In this document: positions 32,288 through 41,209 of the stretch, piece after piece
Layout of the letters: each line of letters opens with the position of its first letter
How positions within the stretch are numbered: the stretch's first letter is position 1
Assembly: GCA_015067185.1 (NCBI GenBank)
Contig: SVMZ01000026.1
Location: 1-45,452, forward strand
Source: Oscillospiraceae bacterium
Lineage (GTDB): Bacteria > Bacillota > Clostridia > Oscillospirales > Ruminococcaceae
Length of the DNA: 45,452 nucleotides
Direction of reading: 5' to 3'
Translations under genes and position numbers: made by a program
The notes under the pieces: model-generated
Seen by the model: the letters and a program-made list of their open reading frames with translations, nothing else
Told to the model about the DNA's origin: nothing
Databases searched by the model: none

Positions 32288-32357
32288 AAAAGGTGCAGGA
32301 ATGAGTTGAGAAAAAGAACAGAAAAACTTTTATACAAAGGAATGGAGGTGTGGCGCA

Positions 32358-33215
32358 GTGCTGTGGCAGAAGGAATTGGATTTTGGTGAAACTTTCAACT
32401 GTACCATCGTAAAGGGAGACTATTTCGCCCATTTTCATGAAGAGATGGAGATTGCTCTTTGCATAGAAGGGCGGTACAATCTGCGGCTTGATGAGATAGA
32501 ATATGAGGTGTCTGCCGGAGATATTACGATTATTTCCAGTATGGTGACCCATGAAATTAAAGAGATTGAAGATACCAGTATTATTTATGTTATATTTGGA
32601 AGAAAACTTTTAGGAAAAGACTTTGATTTACTGGAACGAAGAGATTTTTCCATGCCGATACTGAAAGCTTCTCACAGTTCAAGTGAAGGAGGTTTAGCTG
32701 GGGCAGCAGAAAAATTGCGAAGAATTATGTTGGATATTTATCATGAAAAGGTGTATACGGGAATCTGTTCCAACTGGATTGTATGTGCCAGAACGCTGGA
32801 AATTTTTGCGTTGCTGATGAGAGAATTCCCTGTAAAGGGGAGTGAAGAACAGAGAGGATGCCGCAGAACACTGTCGGGGGACAGTATGACAGCGGTAATG
32901 GCAATGATTAACCGCGAATACTACCGGGAAATTACGGTGGAAGAAGCTGCGGCAGCGGCCTATTTGAGTAAAAATTATTTTTGCAGAGCTTTTAAGGCAA
33001 CTACAGGAACGCCCTTTCATGAATACCTTATGGGATATCGGGTTTCCTGCGCAAAAAAACTGCTGCTGCAGGAGGAGCTGAAAATTGGAGAGATTGCGGA
33101 GAAGGTGGGAATTCCTGTGGCAAAGACGTTTAATCGCTGCTTTAAAGAGAAAACAGGGATGACGCCCAGTGAATACAGAAAGAAATATATATCTGCGCCC
33201 AAGACGGAGATATAA
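32358..33215 (+). CDS. AraC-family transcriptional regulator
   Basis: A 285-residue regulator. An N-terminal cupin domain (1-100; HFHEEMEIALCIEGRYNL and ISSMVTHEI) would bind a sugar. A C-terminal pair of AraC helix-turn-helix motifs (about 180-280) includes ITVEEAAAAAYLSKNYFCRAFKA and the signature IAEKVGIP, ending GMTPSEYRKKY. It starts with GTG (32358), seven bases after GGAGGTG. It is the first gene of an operon with two amidohydrolase-fold genes and is divergent from the GH42-like gene, its likely target. Confidence 0.93.
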   Translation: MLWQKELDFGETFNCTIVKGDYFAHFHEEMEIALCIEGRYNLRLDEIEYEVSAGDITIISSMVTHEIKEIEDTSIIYVIFGRKLLGKDFDLLERRDFSMPILKASHSSSEGGLAGAAEKLRRIMLDIYHEKVYTGICSNWIVCARTLEIFALLMREFPVKGSEEQRGCRRTLSGDSMTAVMAMINREYYREITVEEAAAAAYLSKNYFCRAFKATTGTPFHEYLMGYRVSCAKKLLLQEELKIGEIAEKVGIPVAKTFNRCFKEKTGMTPSEYRKKYISAPKTEI

Positions 33216-33236
33216 TCAGAAAGAGAGGAGAAAAAG

Positions 33237-33995
33237 ATGGAGTACATTGATGTAAATACCATGATCGGTAAATGGCCGTTTCGCAAACTGGGAACAACGG
33301 GTGCGGATGAGCTTTTTCGGGAGTTGGGGCGCGTTGGAATTAAGCGAGCAATCGTTTCCAGTTTCCGCAGCCAGAGAATTAATATTTTTACAGGAAATGA
33401 GGAGCTTTTTCAAACTGCCGAAAAGTTTGAAGGAATGATCCCTTGTCCGGAGATTGTTCCTCTGATTAATGGGGAGCAAGGGTATGCCAATACGGTGGCG
33501 TATCTGGAGTATCTGAGAGGGAGAGGCGCCGGTTTTGTAAGAATTACTCCGAAATATAACGGTTTCTCCGCAACGGCAAAGTATTTTGATGAGACGCTCG
33601 CTTATTTGGAGCGATATCGGATGCCGCTGCTTGTCAAGGTGAATGATCTTGACAGGGGGAAAGACGATGTAGAAAGAATCTGCGAAAAGCACCCTGATTT
33701 GAGATTGATTGTACTTAACCATGACCACGAGAACAGCAGAGGAATATATTTTCTTCTCCAAAACTACCCGAATCTCTATTTTGAAACCTCTTTTCTCTCA
33801 GAGATGGATGAAATAGAGAGCATTGTTGGTGCAGTTGGCAGCCGGGGATTGCTTCTGGGGACACGCATGCCGTTTATGGAACCGGGAAGAATGGTTGGAA
33901 GAATGGCATATAGTCCGATCTCTTATGAGGATAAGTGTGCGATCTGTTTTAAAAATGCCGAAAAACTGATTGATGAGGCCGGAAAGGAGTGTTGA
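33237..33995 (+). CDS. Amidohydrolase-2-like protein with degenerate metal site
   Basis: A 252-residue TIM-barrel protein related to the amidohydrolase-2 family. The usual N-terminal HxH is replaced: YIDVNTMIGKWPFR stands where the partner gene has VIDAHCHIG. The late Asp motif is also altered, LLLGTRMPF standing where the partner has YGSDAGF. Only the LNHDHE segment keeps histidines at an expected place. DVN-x-x-xGxWPFR starts are known in a subgroup of this family, so it is a natural variant, not a decayed gene. It could be a non-catalytic partner of the next gene. AGAGGAG precedes the ATG, 21 bases after the AraC stop. Confidence 0.8.
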   Translation: MEYIDVNTMIGKWPFRKLGTTGADELFRELGRVGIKRAIVSSFRSQRINIFTGNEELFQTAEKFEGMIPCPEIVPLINGEQGYANTVAYLEYLRGRGAGFVRITPKYNGFSATAKYFDETLAYLERYRMPLLVKVNDLDRGKDDVERICEKHPDLRLIVLNHDHENSRGIYFLLQNYPNLYFETSFLSEMDEIESIVGAVGSRGLLLGTRMPFMEPGRMVGRMAYSPISYEDKCAICFKNAEKLIDEAGKEC

Positions 33996-33997
33996 AG

Positions 33998-34825
33998 ATG
34001 AAAACTATTGCAGAAAAAGTGATGGCGGGACAGCCGCTGGATAACATTTTAGTGATAGATGCGCATTGTCATATTGGACATAGCAGCAGAATCTATATGC
34101 CGAAAATGACACCGGAGTATGCGCTCAGTTATATGGACAGATTTGGCATTGATAAAATGTGTGTCTCCAGTATAGAGGGTATTTATAATGATTGTATCCG
34201 TGCCAATGAAGAGGCGGCCACCTTTGTTTCTGCATGTCCGGAAAGATTGATGGCCTATTGTATTGTTAACGGAAATTACCCGGAAGAGGGCCTGGCGCTG
34301 CTGGATGAATATTTGGATAAACCAGGATTTATAGGAGCAAAGCTGTATCCGGGAGAGGGGTACGGCTGGAGTCATCATGATATTGCACTGGATGACCCGC
34401 GGTTTGATGCCATATACGATAAAGTTGCAGAAGCAGGGAAATGCGTACTGGCACACACATGGGAATGCGGAGGATACAAAGCGGCACCGGGAAAGATGCG
34501 CCGTGCGTTGGAAAGACATCCGGAAATGACTGTTATTGTCGGACATTCCGGGGGTACCTATGATGGACATTTTGAAACCATGGCAATGATGCGGGATTTT
34601 CCCAATGTATATTTCGATTTGACAGGAACCGAATTTGGCGAGATCTGGCTGCGGGATCTTGTTGAGATGGTGGATAACGACCGGATTCTCTATGGCAGTG
34701 ATGCCGGCTTTCTGGATGCCGGGTTCTATATCGGAAAAATTGGACTTGCTGAAATTACGGAAGAGCAAAAACGTAAAATCTTCGGTGGGAATATGCAGCG
34801 GTTGTTGAAAGGGTTGAATTTGTAA
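33998..34825 (+). CDS. Amidohydrolase-2 family metal-dependent hydrolase
   Basis: A 275-residue metal-dependent hydrolase or decarboxylase fold. All expected ligands are visible: IDAHCHIG (His-x-His, about 19-21), LAHTWE, VIVGHSGG, and YGSDAGF with the catalytic Asp. Relatives hydrolyse lactones or amides or decarboxylate aromatic acids; in a sugar locus a sugar-lactonase role is plausible but not shown. AAAGGAG lies nine bases before the ATG and the start is two bases after the preceding stop, so the two paralogs are tightly coupled. Upstream GTG and TTG codons in frame are less likely starts. No terminator is obvious on the plus strand; the 218-bp gap afterwards holds only the terminator of the opposing genes. 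Confidence 0.88.
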   Translation: MKTIAEKVMAGQPLDNILVIDAHCHIGHSSRIYMPKMTPEYALSYMDRFGIDKMCVSSIEGIYNDCIRANEEAATFVSACPERLMAYCIVNGNYPEEGLALLDEYLDKPGFIGAKLYPGEGYGWSHHDIALDDPRFDAIYDKVAEAGKCVLAHTWECGGYKAAPGKMRRALERHPEMTVIVGHSGGTYDGHFETMAMMRDFPNVYFDLTGTEFGEIWLRDLVEMVDNDRILYGSDAGFLDAGFYIGKIGLAEITEEQKRKIFGGNMQRLLKGLNL

Positions 34826-34983
34826 TTGGTCGCTGTTATATTGGGTATATGGAAAATCCGTGCGGAGAGACCGGAGCGTCTTCCGAGTGACCAGAAAGGG
34901 AATTCGGTTGCAACGGCAGAGAATATTGGTTTGTTTTCTGCCGAAAAGAACCTGTACTGCAAAAATCTGAATTTAAATTAAAA

Positions 34984-35037
34984 TGAAAAGGACTATCGAC
35001 AGGCAGATTTGTATTCTTCCTGCAGATAGTCCTTTTC
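34984..35037 (-). terminator. Terminator of the PAS-regulator/thioesterase operon
   Basis: GAAAAGGACTATC pairs with its complement to 35037 with a second small stem (CAGG/CCTG) inside. On the minus strand it continues with TTTTCATTTTAATTT. Confidence 0.8.
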
Positions 35038-35043
35038 AAATGG

Positions 35044-35460
35044 TTAATTTTTATTTGCTTCTTTTATAAGAGCGGCATCAAATTCCGGGAAATGCTTTTT
35101 TAAGGCAAGCGGCCTTCCGTTGGCATTGATAAAGCAGTGGGAAGAGGAGGCTGTGGCCACAACTGTCCCGGTATCAACGTTCTTCATGAGATAGGAGAGG
35201 GAGAGTTTTACGCCGGTGTATTTTATCAGAGAAACCTCAAGTTCAATCATGTCACCATATGTTGTGGGGTGTTTATATTCACAGTTCACCGATACCACCG
35301 GGGAGGTAATACCCGCTGCTTCAAGGCGAGTCATGGGGTATCCAATCTCAGAGAGAAAGTTCAAGCGTGCTTCTTCCATGAAACGAATGTAATTTGAGTG
35401 GTGGGTGATCCCCATTTTATCGGTTTCATAATAATTGATTTTATGTATATATTTGCTCAT
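35044..35460 (-). CDS. Hotdog-fold acyl-CoA thioesterase (YbgC/FadM type)
   Basis: A 138-residue single-domain hotdog protein of the 4-hydroxybenzoyl-CoA thioesterase family. YYETDKMGITHHSNYIRFMEEAR carries the catalytic-type Asp in the position usual for this family, and SVNCEYKHPTTYGD and ASSSHCFIN follow. It hydrolyses acyl-CoA or acyl-ACP thioesters in the cytoplasm. It starts three bases after the stop of the PAS regulator gene (TAATGAATG) and sits close to the fatty-acid operon, which suits a role in acyl chain release or recycling. Confidence 0.92.
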   Translation of the reverse strand: MSKYIHKINYYETDKMGITHHSNYIRFMEEARLNFLSEIGYPMTRLEAAGITSPVVSVNCEYKHPTTYGDMIELEVSLIKYTGVKLSLSYLMKNVDTGTVVATASSSHCFINANGRPLALKKHFPEFDAALIKEANKN

Positions 35461-35463
35461 TCA

Positions 35464-37476
35464 TTACCTCTGTTTCAGATTGTTTGACAGCTCTCCCAGT
35501 GTAGTTTCGCCCCAACTGTAATTGGCAAGGTAGATGCCCTTGAAAAGTTGAGAATAGTCCGCATCTGTGCCAAATAAATAGTTATACAAATCACAGTGCA
35601 CCTTCTCCATGACAACACGGCGTTTGCCGTCAATAGATTCTACAATATCAGATATTCCGTATTCTTCCAAAGTGTTTTTTAAACGAAGCGCTACCTTGCG
35701 ATATCTTGACATGGTTACGGTGTTGGCTGTCTCATCCTCCCACAGGAAACCAATGGCCTCTTCAGAGGAAACGTATCCGCCTCTGCGGTCGACAAGCAGG
35801 GCAAGCAGCTCCTTGGATTTTTTATTGCGGAAAGCAATGGGTTTATCGCCGACAAACACATCAAAATAACCGAAGGTGCGTATGGAAACAATACGGTTTT
35901 CAGGCAGGGATTTCCTGTCGCTGGGGATGGTATCTTCCACGGAATATAACATAACATATCTCGGAGAATTACCGGCGGATTCTTTTTGAGAGCAGATGGC
36001 TTTGATTTTGCGTTCCGTTTCGGTGGTATAATCAAAATAAGAGAATTCTGCCTCTCCGGTTCTGAGAAGTTCCGATAAATCTTCGTAAGAAGCTTCACTG
36101 TACGCAATAAAGTTTTCAAACGGTGTGTATTTTTCGGTTAGAGGAACCCATTCTTCTTTTGTATACCCGAAGAATTCACACACATTTTCACTTGCATAAA
36201 GAGGTTTTACCAGGCCTTCGGCTGTAACCTCAAAAGCGGCAATTCCGTCAGAGAACCGCACAACAAGATCTTTCATTTTTTGCTTTAACTGATCATTCTC
36301 GATTCGTAAAATATCTGCTTCCACGGTTTCCTGGATGCGACGGCAGCAATAAAAGCTGGTTGATTCGTCAACACGGATAAAAATTCCGCTGTATTGTTTG
36401 ATCGTACCATCGGCAGAACGGGCATTATAAGTGATTTGAGGAGGTTTGGCGCCGGGTTCGTAAAGTTTTTTTTGACAAAAATCCTTGAAGAAGGAACGGA
36501 TTTCATTACGGTCATTTAAATCAACAGCGATTATAATCCATTTTTCCAAGGCATCCTCAATCTGCATTGCAATATCTTTGAAATGGTTAAAGGAGGACAC
36601 ATCCTCGCAGTGCAGACATTTTACGGTGTTGCTGTCGAGGTTGAATTCAAATATTTTGTCGTATACATCAGTCAAGGCTTTCAGATATTGTTTGGTTTCG
36701 GTGTCCTTTCTGATCTGATGTCGTTCGGTAATATCCATACATACACTTTGGAATTCCTCTATGCCCTGTTCATTGATGCATTTGGTTACCCAGCCAAATA
36801 CATATGCACGGGTTCCGTCACAACGCAGCAGTGCGATTTCCCCGGCAATCGGTGCTTCCGCAGAATAAACACGGTTCAGATATTTTGAAAATCTGCGGCG
36901 TTCCTCCATTGGTATCATCAGAAAAATATCATCTTTATACATTTCCAAATAATCCAGTTCGCCGTCTTTGGGTTGGGGGAAACGGAGAATATCAATCATT
37001 TTCTGGTTGATATATGTGACCTTAGGCTGCTTTTCGCAGGTGTATTTCAAAAAACCACAGGGAATTGTTTGGTTTAAAAATTGTAAATTATTATTTTCGT
37101 TTTTAATATCGGTTATATCAGTCAGAACAGAGTGGCCGACCAGAGTGCCGTCGTCAGCTGTTTTAGATGTGGTGGTATCTTTTACAAAAATCACCGTGCC
37201 GTCTTTTTTGGTCAAACGATACTCGCAGCTGAGAGTTTGTTCTTTTTGACTCAGTTGATGGATGAAAACGGAATACCTGTTTCTGTCGGAGGGATGTACT
37301 AATTGAGCATACAGATCTTTGCTTTCATGGAGCAGTTCGTTTTCATGAACACCTAACATCAAACAAAGATTTCTGCTTGCATAATTTAAATGAATGGGAT
37401 TATTTAATATATATTGATGGAACCCACTGATTTGTCGGTCAAGTATATCCTGCATATTGGTCAGCATATTGTTCAT
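35464..37476 (-). CDS. Multi-PAS regulator with C-terminal SARP/OmpR-type winged helix
   Basis: A 670-residue cytoplasmic protein. PAS-like domains can be traced at about 20-128 (ending VLTDITDIK), 130-255 (ending CMDITERHQ), 270-390 and 410-520 (EVTAEGLVKPLYASENVCEF). The C-terminus (about 540-640) is a winged helix of the SARP/Trans_reg_C type, with FGYFDVFV, FRNKKSKELLALLVDRRGG and MSRYRKVALRLKNTL. It lacks kinase or cyclase domains, so it is a one-component DNA-binding sensor of an unknown small signal. AAGGAG lies five bases before ATG 37476, which is preferred over an upstream in-frame start. It forms an operon with the thioesterase and lies next to the fatty-acid genes, a possible target. 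Confidence 0.85.
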   Translation of the reverse strand: MNNMLTNMQDILDRQISGFHQYILNNPIHLNYASRNLCLMLGVHENELLHESKDLYAQLVHPSDRNRYSVFIHQLSQKEQTLSCEYRLTKKDGTVIFVKDTTTSKTADDGTLVGHSVLTDITDIKNENNNLQFLNQTIPCGFLKYTCEKQPKVTYINQKMIDILRFPQPKDGELDYLEMYKDDIFLMIPMEERRRFSKYLNRVYSAEAPIAGEIALLRCDGTRAYVFGWVTKCINEQGIEEFQSVCMDITERHQIRKDTETKQYLKALTDVYDKIFEFNLDSNTVKCLHCEDVSSFNHFKDIAMQIEDALEKWIIIAVDLNDRNEIRSFFKDFCQKKLYEPGAKPPQITYNARSADGTIKQYSGIFIRVDESTSFYCCRRIQETVEADILRIENDQLKQKMKDLVVRFSDGIAAFEVTAEGLVKPLYASENVCEFFGYTKEEWVPLTEKYTPFENFIAYSEASYEDLSELLRTGEAEFSYFDYTTETERKIKAICSQKESAGNSPRYVMLYSVEDTIPSDRKSLPENRIVSIRTFGYFDVFVGDKPIAFRNKKSKELLALLVDRRGGYVSSEEAIGFLWEDETANTVTMSRYRKVALRLKNTLEEYGISDIVESIDGKRRVVMEKVHCDLYNYLFGTDADYSQLFKGIYLANYSWGETTLGELSNNLKQR

Positions 37477-37548
37477 GGCAACTCCTTTGCGCAAATACAC
37501 ACTTTGCTGTTTGATTCAACATTCAAGTATAACTCATTCTAATATATA

Positions 37549-37577
37549 ATTATAGCAGAGGTTTTTCTGATTTTCAA
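37549..37577 (-). promoter_or_regulatory. Promoter of the PAS regulator operon
   Basis: On the minus strand TTGAAA (37572-37577), a 17-bp spacer and TATAAT (37549-37554), about 70 bases before the ATG at 37476. Confidence 0.7.
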
Positions 37578-37918
37578 ATTTAGATTATTTTTCTGTATCG
37601 GTAAATATATTGCGTGAATTTCTTTGTGAAAATAGGGAGATGTACTTTTTATCCTGTGCGGATTTAAAGAAACCCGGTTACTTTTTTATGAGGGTGTTCC
37701 GATGGTTTTCGCTATAAAAAACAACAGCTTCGTGCGGATAGATTTTATTATGGGTTTCAGAGGTCAACTGCCTGCGGCCGCATGAACAGATTTTGTGTAA
37801 AGATAAAACTGTTCATACGGCGTGTGTTTTTTTGTAAAATGAAGGCTTTGGTATTGCTTTTCGTTTTTTTGGAGGGGGAAGCGGGAGGAGAGCGGATGCT
37901 TTTATTTATAACGGTTTG
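37578..37918. other. Intergenic region after the fatty-acid operon, with a long hairpin
   Basis: No gene is supported in this AT-rich stretch. The main structure is at 37777-37821: GCCG, C, ATGAACAG on the left and CTGTTCAT, A, CGGC on the right, with extra TTTT/AAAA pairs inside. Five bases later a run of seven T residues follows on the plus strand. On the minus strand it lies downstream of the acyl-CoA synthetase gene, where it could act as a terminator without a T run. Confidence 0.55.
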
Positions 37919-39553
37919 CTAATTCTGATTCCGTTGTACGTTTTTCTGTATTTTTCCGCTGATGGTTTTCGGCATTTCTTTTACAAACTCAACGATACGG
38001 ATCCATTTATATTCTGCCAATTTTTGATTGCAGAACTCTTTGATTTCAAGTTCGAGCTCTTTGGAGGCGGCATATCCATGACCGAGGACAACCACCGCCT
38101 TGATTGCCTGCCCTCTCAGGGGATCCGGCACCCCGATAACACTGCACTCCACCACGGCGGGGTGTTCCATCAGAATATTTTCCACCTCATAGGGGCCTAT
38201 ACGGAATCCACCTGTTTTGATGATGTCATCAAAACGGCCATGGAACCAGTAGCGTCCGTTTTTATCTTTATAAGCGGCATCGCCTGTGTGATAAATACCG
38301 CCCCGCCACACATGGCTGTATTGTTCTTCGTTGTCAAGATAAGCGGTAAATACACCGGTTTGTTTTCCTTCCTTTTCCGGGATAATGACAATCTCGCCGA
38401 TCTCCCCGACAGCCACAGGCTTGCCGTTCTTTCCACGAAGTTCAATGTTATAAAACGGTGACGGTGTTCCCATAGAGCCTTCGGTAGCTTTCATCCCTTT
38501 GAAATTGGCAAGCAGCAGGGTGGTTTCCGTCTGCCCATAGCCTTCGCAAAGCTCCAGCCCGGTACGCTCGGTAAATTTACGGGAAACTTCGGGAGCTAAC
38601 ATTTCACCGGCGGTAGATGCATGCCTGAGGGTTGGCATATCGGGAATACCTTTGCGGACAAGATAACGGTAAACGGTTGGAGGAGCACAGAAGGAGGTTA
38701 CACCGTAGCGGTTGATGATATGGGTAAGTTGTTTGGGATCAAAATTGTCGAAATCATAAACCATGACAGCACTGCCTACAAGCCATTGCCCATAAAGTTT
38801 GCCCCAGGATGCTTTTGCCCAGCCTGTTTCGGCAACCGTAAAATGAAGGCCATCATCTTCTGCCTGCTGCCAATACTTTGCAGTGACAATATGGGCAAGC
38901 GGGTAGCTGTGTTCATGAATAACACCTTTGGGATAGCCGGTAGTGCCGGAAGTGAAATACAACATCATCGGATCGGTTGCTCTGGTAAGAACACGGTTCC
39001 AGTCTTCCTTGGCATTTTCCATGGCAGATGTTATGTTTTCAAATCCGGGAACATCGGCCTGCACGCACCAAAGCTTCACGGCTGCATTCAACTGTCGGAG
39101 TGCTTCGGTGAGTTTTTCCGGAACATCGTTTTGAGAAGTGCAGACAACGGCATTGACCCGGGCTGTTTTTAAGCGATATATCAGATCACTCACTGTCAGC
39201 ATGTGGGTTGCGGGAATCATCACGGCTCCCAGTTTATGCAGAGCCACAGCAGCAAACCAATATTCGTAATGGCGTTTTAGTATCAGCATAACACGGTCTC
39301 CGTGTCCGATGCCTGCGCTGCGGAATACATTTGCCATTCTGTTACTATATTTGCGGATGTCTGAAAAGGTAAAAATGTGTTCTTCGCCTTCTGCATTGCA
39401 CCATACAAGTGCTTTTTTGTCAGGTGCTTCTTCTGCTATTTTATCAACAACATCATACCCAAAGTTGAAGTCGTCGGGATAGTCGAGTGTCAGTTTTTGA
39501 AGATTACCGTTTTCATTGAAGATTTCGTTACAATACTGTTGGTATATACTCAT
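37919..39553 (-). CDS. Acyl-CoA synthetase (medium-chain/AMP-forming type)
   Basis: A 544-residue ANL-superfamily enzyme that activates a carboxylic acid with ATP and CoA. Motifs include the P-loop YFTSGTTGYPKGV (about 195-207), EGYGQTET (about 345), the YHTGD hinge region with GRFDDIIKTGGFRIGP, and the C-terminal catalytic Lys in PKTISGKIQ. The sequence is closest in feel to medium-chain/benzoate-type synthetases. Its ATG overlaps the accA stop by four bases (ATGA) with AAGGAG five bases upstream, so it is the last gene of the fatty-acid operon. It may feed exogenous or released acyl chains into the pathway. Confidence 0.93.
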   Translation of the reverse strand: MSIYQQYCNEIFNENGNLQKLTLDYPDDFNFGYDVVDKIAEEAPDKKALVWCNAEGEEHIFTFSDIRKYSNRMANVFRSAGIGHGDRVMLILKRHYEYWFAAVALHKLGAVMIPATHMLTVSDLIYRLKTARVNAVVCTSQNDVPEKLTEALRQLNAAVKLWCVQADVPGFENITSAMENAKEDWNRVLTRATDPMMLYFTSGTTGYPKGVIHEHSYPLAHIVTAKYWQQAEDDGLHFTVAETGWAKASWGKLYGQWLVGSAVMVYDFDNFDPKQLTHIINRYGVTSFCAPPTVYRYLVRKGIPDMPTLRHASTAGEMLAPEVSRKFTERTGLELCEGYGQTETTLLLANFKGMKATEGSMGTPSPFYNIELRGKNGKPVAVGEIGEIVIIPEKEGKQTGVFTAYLDNEEQYSHVWRGGIYHTGDAAYKDKNGRYWFHGRFDDIIKTGGFRIGPYEVENILMEHPAVVECSVIGVPDPLRGQAIKAVVVLGHGYAASKELELEIKEFCNQKLAEYKWIRIVEFVKEMPKTISGKIQKNVQRNQN

Positions 39554-40347
39554 AGCGACTCCTTAATGACTGCGTGGACACCGATGCCGCGAAATCTGTT
39601 GTAACGATTTCCCACCAGATCGTAATCCTTTATCAGGATATCGATCTCCTCAACCAGGAGCGTGCGGATACGGTCGTAAAAGTCTTTTTTTCCGATTTCC
39701 TTTTCCGAAAGGATGCGCTCGATAACACCGAGAGTTTTGGCATCCTCTGCAGTAAGCTTTAAACTTGCTGCGGCTGCTTCGGCTTTTGCGGAGTCTTTCC
39801 AGAGAATGCTCGCACAGCCTTCGGGAGAAATAACCGAATAAACCGCATTCTGAAGCATCCAAACACGGTCTGCAACAGCAAGGGCCAGTGCGCCGCCGCT
39901 GCCGCCTTCACCGATAAGAATTGAGATGATGGGGACGCAGAGGGTAGACATCTCCATCAGATTTTCTGCAATTGCCTGACCCTGTCCCCGTTCCTCGGCA
40001 CCGATACCGCAATATGCCCCTGATGTATCCACAAAGCAGACGATTGGTCTGCCGAACTTTTCTGCCTGCTTCATTAAGCGCAGAGCTTTTCGGTAGCCTT
40101 CGGGGTTTGGGGCGCCGAAATTACGGTAGGTACGCTCTTTGGCTGAGTGTCCTTTCTCAATTGCAATAACGGTAACGGGGGTGCCGTTCAGGTTGGCGAT
40201 GCCGCCGACAATAGCCGGATCATCAGCATAGCGGCGGTCTCCATGGAATTCAACAAACCCTTTGAATATGTTTTTGATATAATCAAGACCGGTTGGTCTG
40301 TCTTTGTCGCGGGCAAGCTTTACTCTCTCGTAAGCAGCTTCATTCAT
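39550..40347 (-). CDS. accA: Acetyl-CoA carboxylase carboxyltransferase subunit alpha
   Basis: A 265-residue AccA. Family features include DYIKNIFKGFVEFHGDRRYADD, the IEKGHSAKERTYRNFGAPNPEGYRKALR loop, FVDTSGAYCGIGAEERGQGQ, and GEGGSGGALALAVAD with the oxyanion-hole glycines. With AccD it moves the carboxyl group from biotin to acetyl-CoA, giving malonyl-CoA. The ATG at 40347 shares one base with the accD stop (TGATG), and GGGAGG lies about nine bases before it. It ends in a four-base overlap with the acyl-CoA synthetase gene. Confidence 0.97.
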   Translation of the reverse strand: MNEAAYERVKLARDKDRPTGLDYIKNIFKGFVEFHGDRRYADDPAIVGGIANLNGTPVTVIAIEKGHSAKERTYRNFGAPNPEGYRKALRLMKQAEKFGRPIVCFVDTSGAYCGIGAEERGQGQAIAENLMEMSTLCVPIISILIGEGGSGGALALAVADRVWMLQNAVYSVISPEGCASILWKDSAKAEAAAASLKLTAEDAKTLGVIERILSEKEIGKKDFYDRIRTLLVEEIDILIKDYDLVGNRYNRFRGIGVHAVIKESL

Positions 40348-41204
40348 CAAAATGCCCTCCCTTGGTGCATTTTTAAAAGGTTGACCAAATATTTTTTTTG
40401 GTTAGCACGGGGAACGATGCTGTCCACAAAGCCATGTTCAAGGACGAATTCTGCTTTTTGGAATCCTGTGGGAAGGGATTTTCTGGTGGTTTGCTCAATG
40501 ACTCTCGCACCGGCGAAGCCAACGGTAGCTCCCGGTTCTGCCAGAATAATATCGGCTTCCATGGCAAAACTGGCTGTTACACCGCCGGTAGTCGGATCGG
40601 TGAGTACAGCAATATATAAAAGCCCGGCATCACTGTGGCGTTTTACGGCAGCACTGGTTTTAGCCATCTGCATTAAGGATAAAAGTCCCTCCTGCATACG
40701 GGCACCGCCCGATACGGTAAAACCGATTACCGGCAGGTGGTACTGAAGAGCATATTCAAAAAGAAGCGTGATTTTTTCTCCCACAGCACTTCCCATACTG
40801 CCCATCATAAAGTAAGATTCCATAACAAAAAGACAGCACTTTTGCTTGCCGATTGTAGCAGTACCGCAAACAACAGCTTCTTTTTCACCGCTGGCAATGC
40901 GAACGGTATTTACTTTGTCTTGGTAGCCGGGAAAATTGAGCGGATTTTCTGCTTTCATGCCTGCGTACAATTCATAAAAGCTATCTTTATCTGTGATCAG
41001 TTGAATGCGCTGACGGGCTTTCATGCGGAAGGAGTAGCCGCAGGAACAAACAAGGTTGTTGGCCCAGAGACGGCTGAGGGGAATATCTTTATGGCAATTC
41101 GGACAGTTTTTCTCGGGTTCGCCGTCATCACGCTGCACCGGAGCAGATGTACGGCCGCCTTCCTCCAACTGATTTTTTGGTTTCAAAAAATTCAACAAAG
41201 CCAA
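40347..41204 (-). CDS. accD: Acetyl-CoA carboxylase carboxyltransferase subunit beta
   Basis: A 285-residue AccD with the N-terminal zinc ribbon (CPNCHKDI and CSCG, about 34-56). The carboxyltransferase core has GFTVSGGARMQEGLLSLMQMA and the DPTTGGVTASFAM segment. It partners AccA. It starts five bases after the accC stop, with AGGTGATG as the ribosome binding site overlapping that stop. Confidence 0.97.
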   Translation of the reverse strand: MALLNFLKPKNQLEEGGRTSAPVQRDDGEPEKNCPNCHKDIPLSRLWANNLVCSCGYSFRMKARQRIQLITDKDSFYELYAGMKAENPLNFPGYQDKVNTVRIASGEKEAVVCGTATIGKQKCCLFVMESYFMMGSMGSAVGEKITLLFEYALQYHLPVIGFTVSGGARMQEGLLSLMQMAKTSAAVKRHSDAGLLYIAVLTDPTTGGVTASFAMEADIILAEPGATVGFAGARVIEQTTRKSLPTGFQKAEFVLEHGFVDSIVPRANQKKYLVNLLKMHQGRAF

Positions 41205-41209
41205 TTACA

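Larger units (their letters stand above)
31985..32357. other. Divergent intergenic control region of GH42-like and AraC genes
   Basis: This 373-bp gap contains the AraC promoter, a 22-bp exact direct repeat (32058-32079 and 32266-32287) and a weak minus-strand promoter candidate (TTGCAA 32109-32114, 17 bp, TTTATT 32086-32091). An open frame at 32161-32304 could encode 47 residues with one hydrophobic stretch, but it begins upstream of the -10 box and has no ribosome binding site, so I do not call it. Confidence 0.6.

Noticed and set aside
32161..32304. Possible 47-residue membrane peptide before the AraC gene
   Set aside because: Its ATG lies upstream of the -10 box of the only visible promoter and has no ribosome binding site.
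9126..32357. CcpA cre sites before the sugar genes
   Set aside because: I scanned the promoters by eye for TGWAANCGNTNWCA-like words and found none close enough to report; a motif search would decide.
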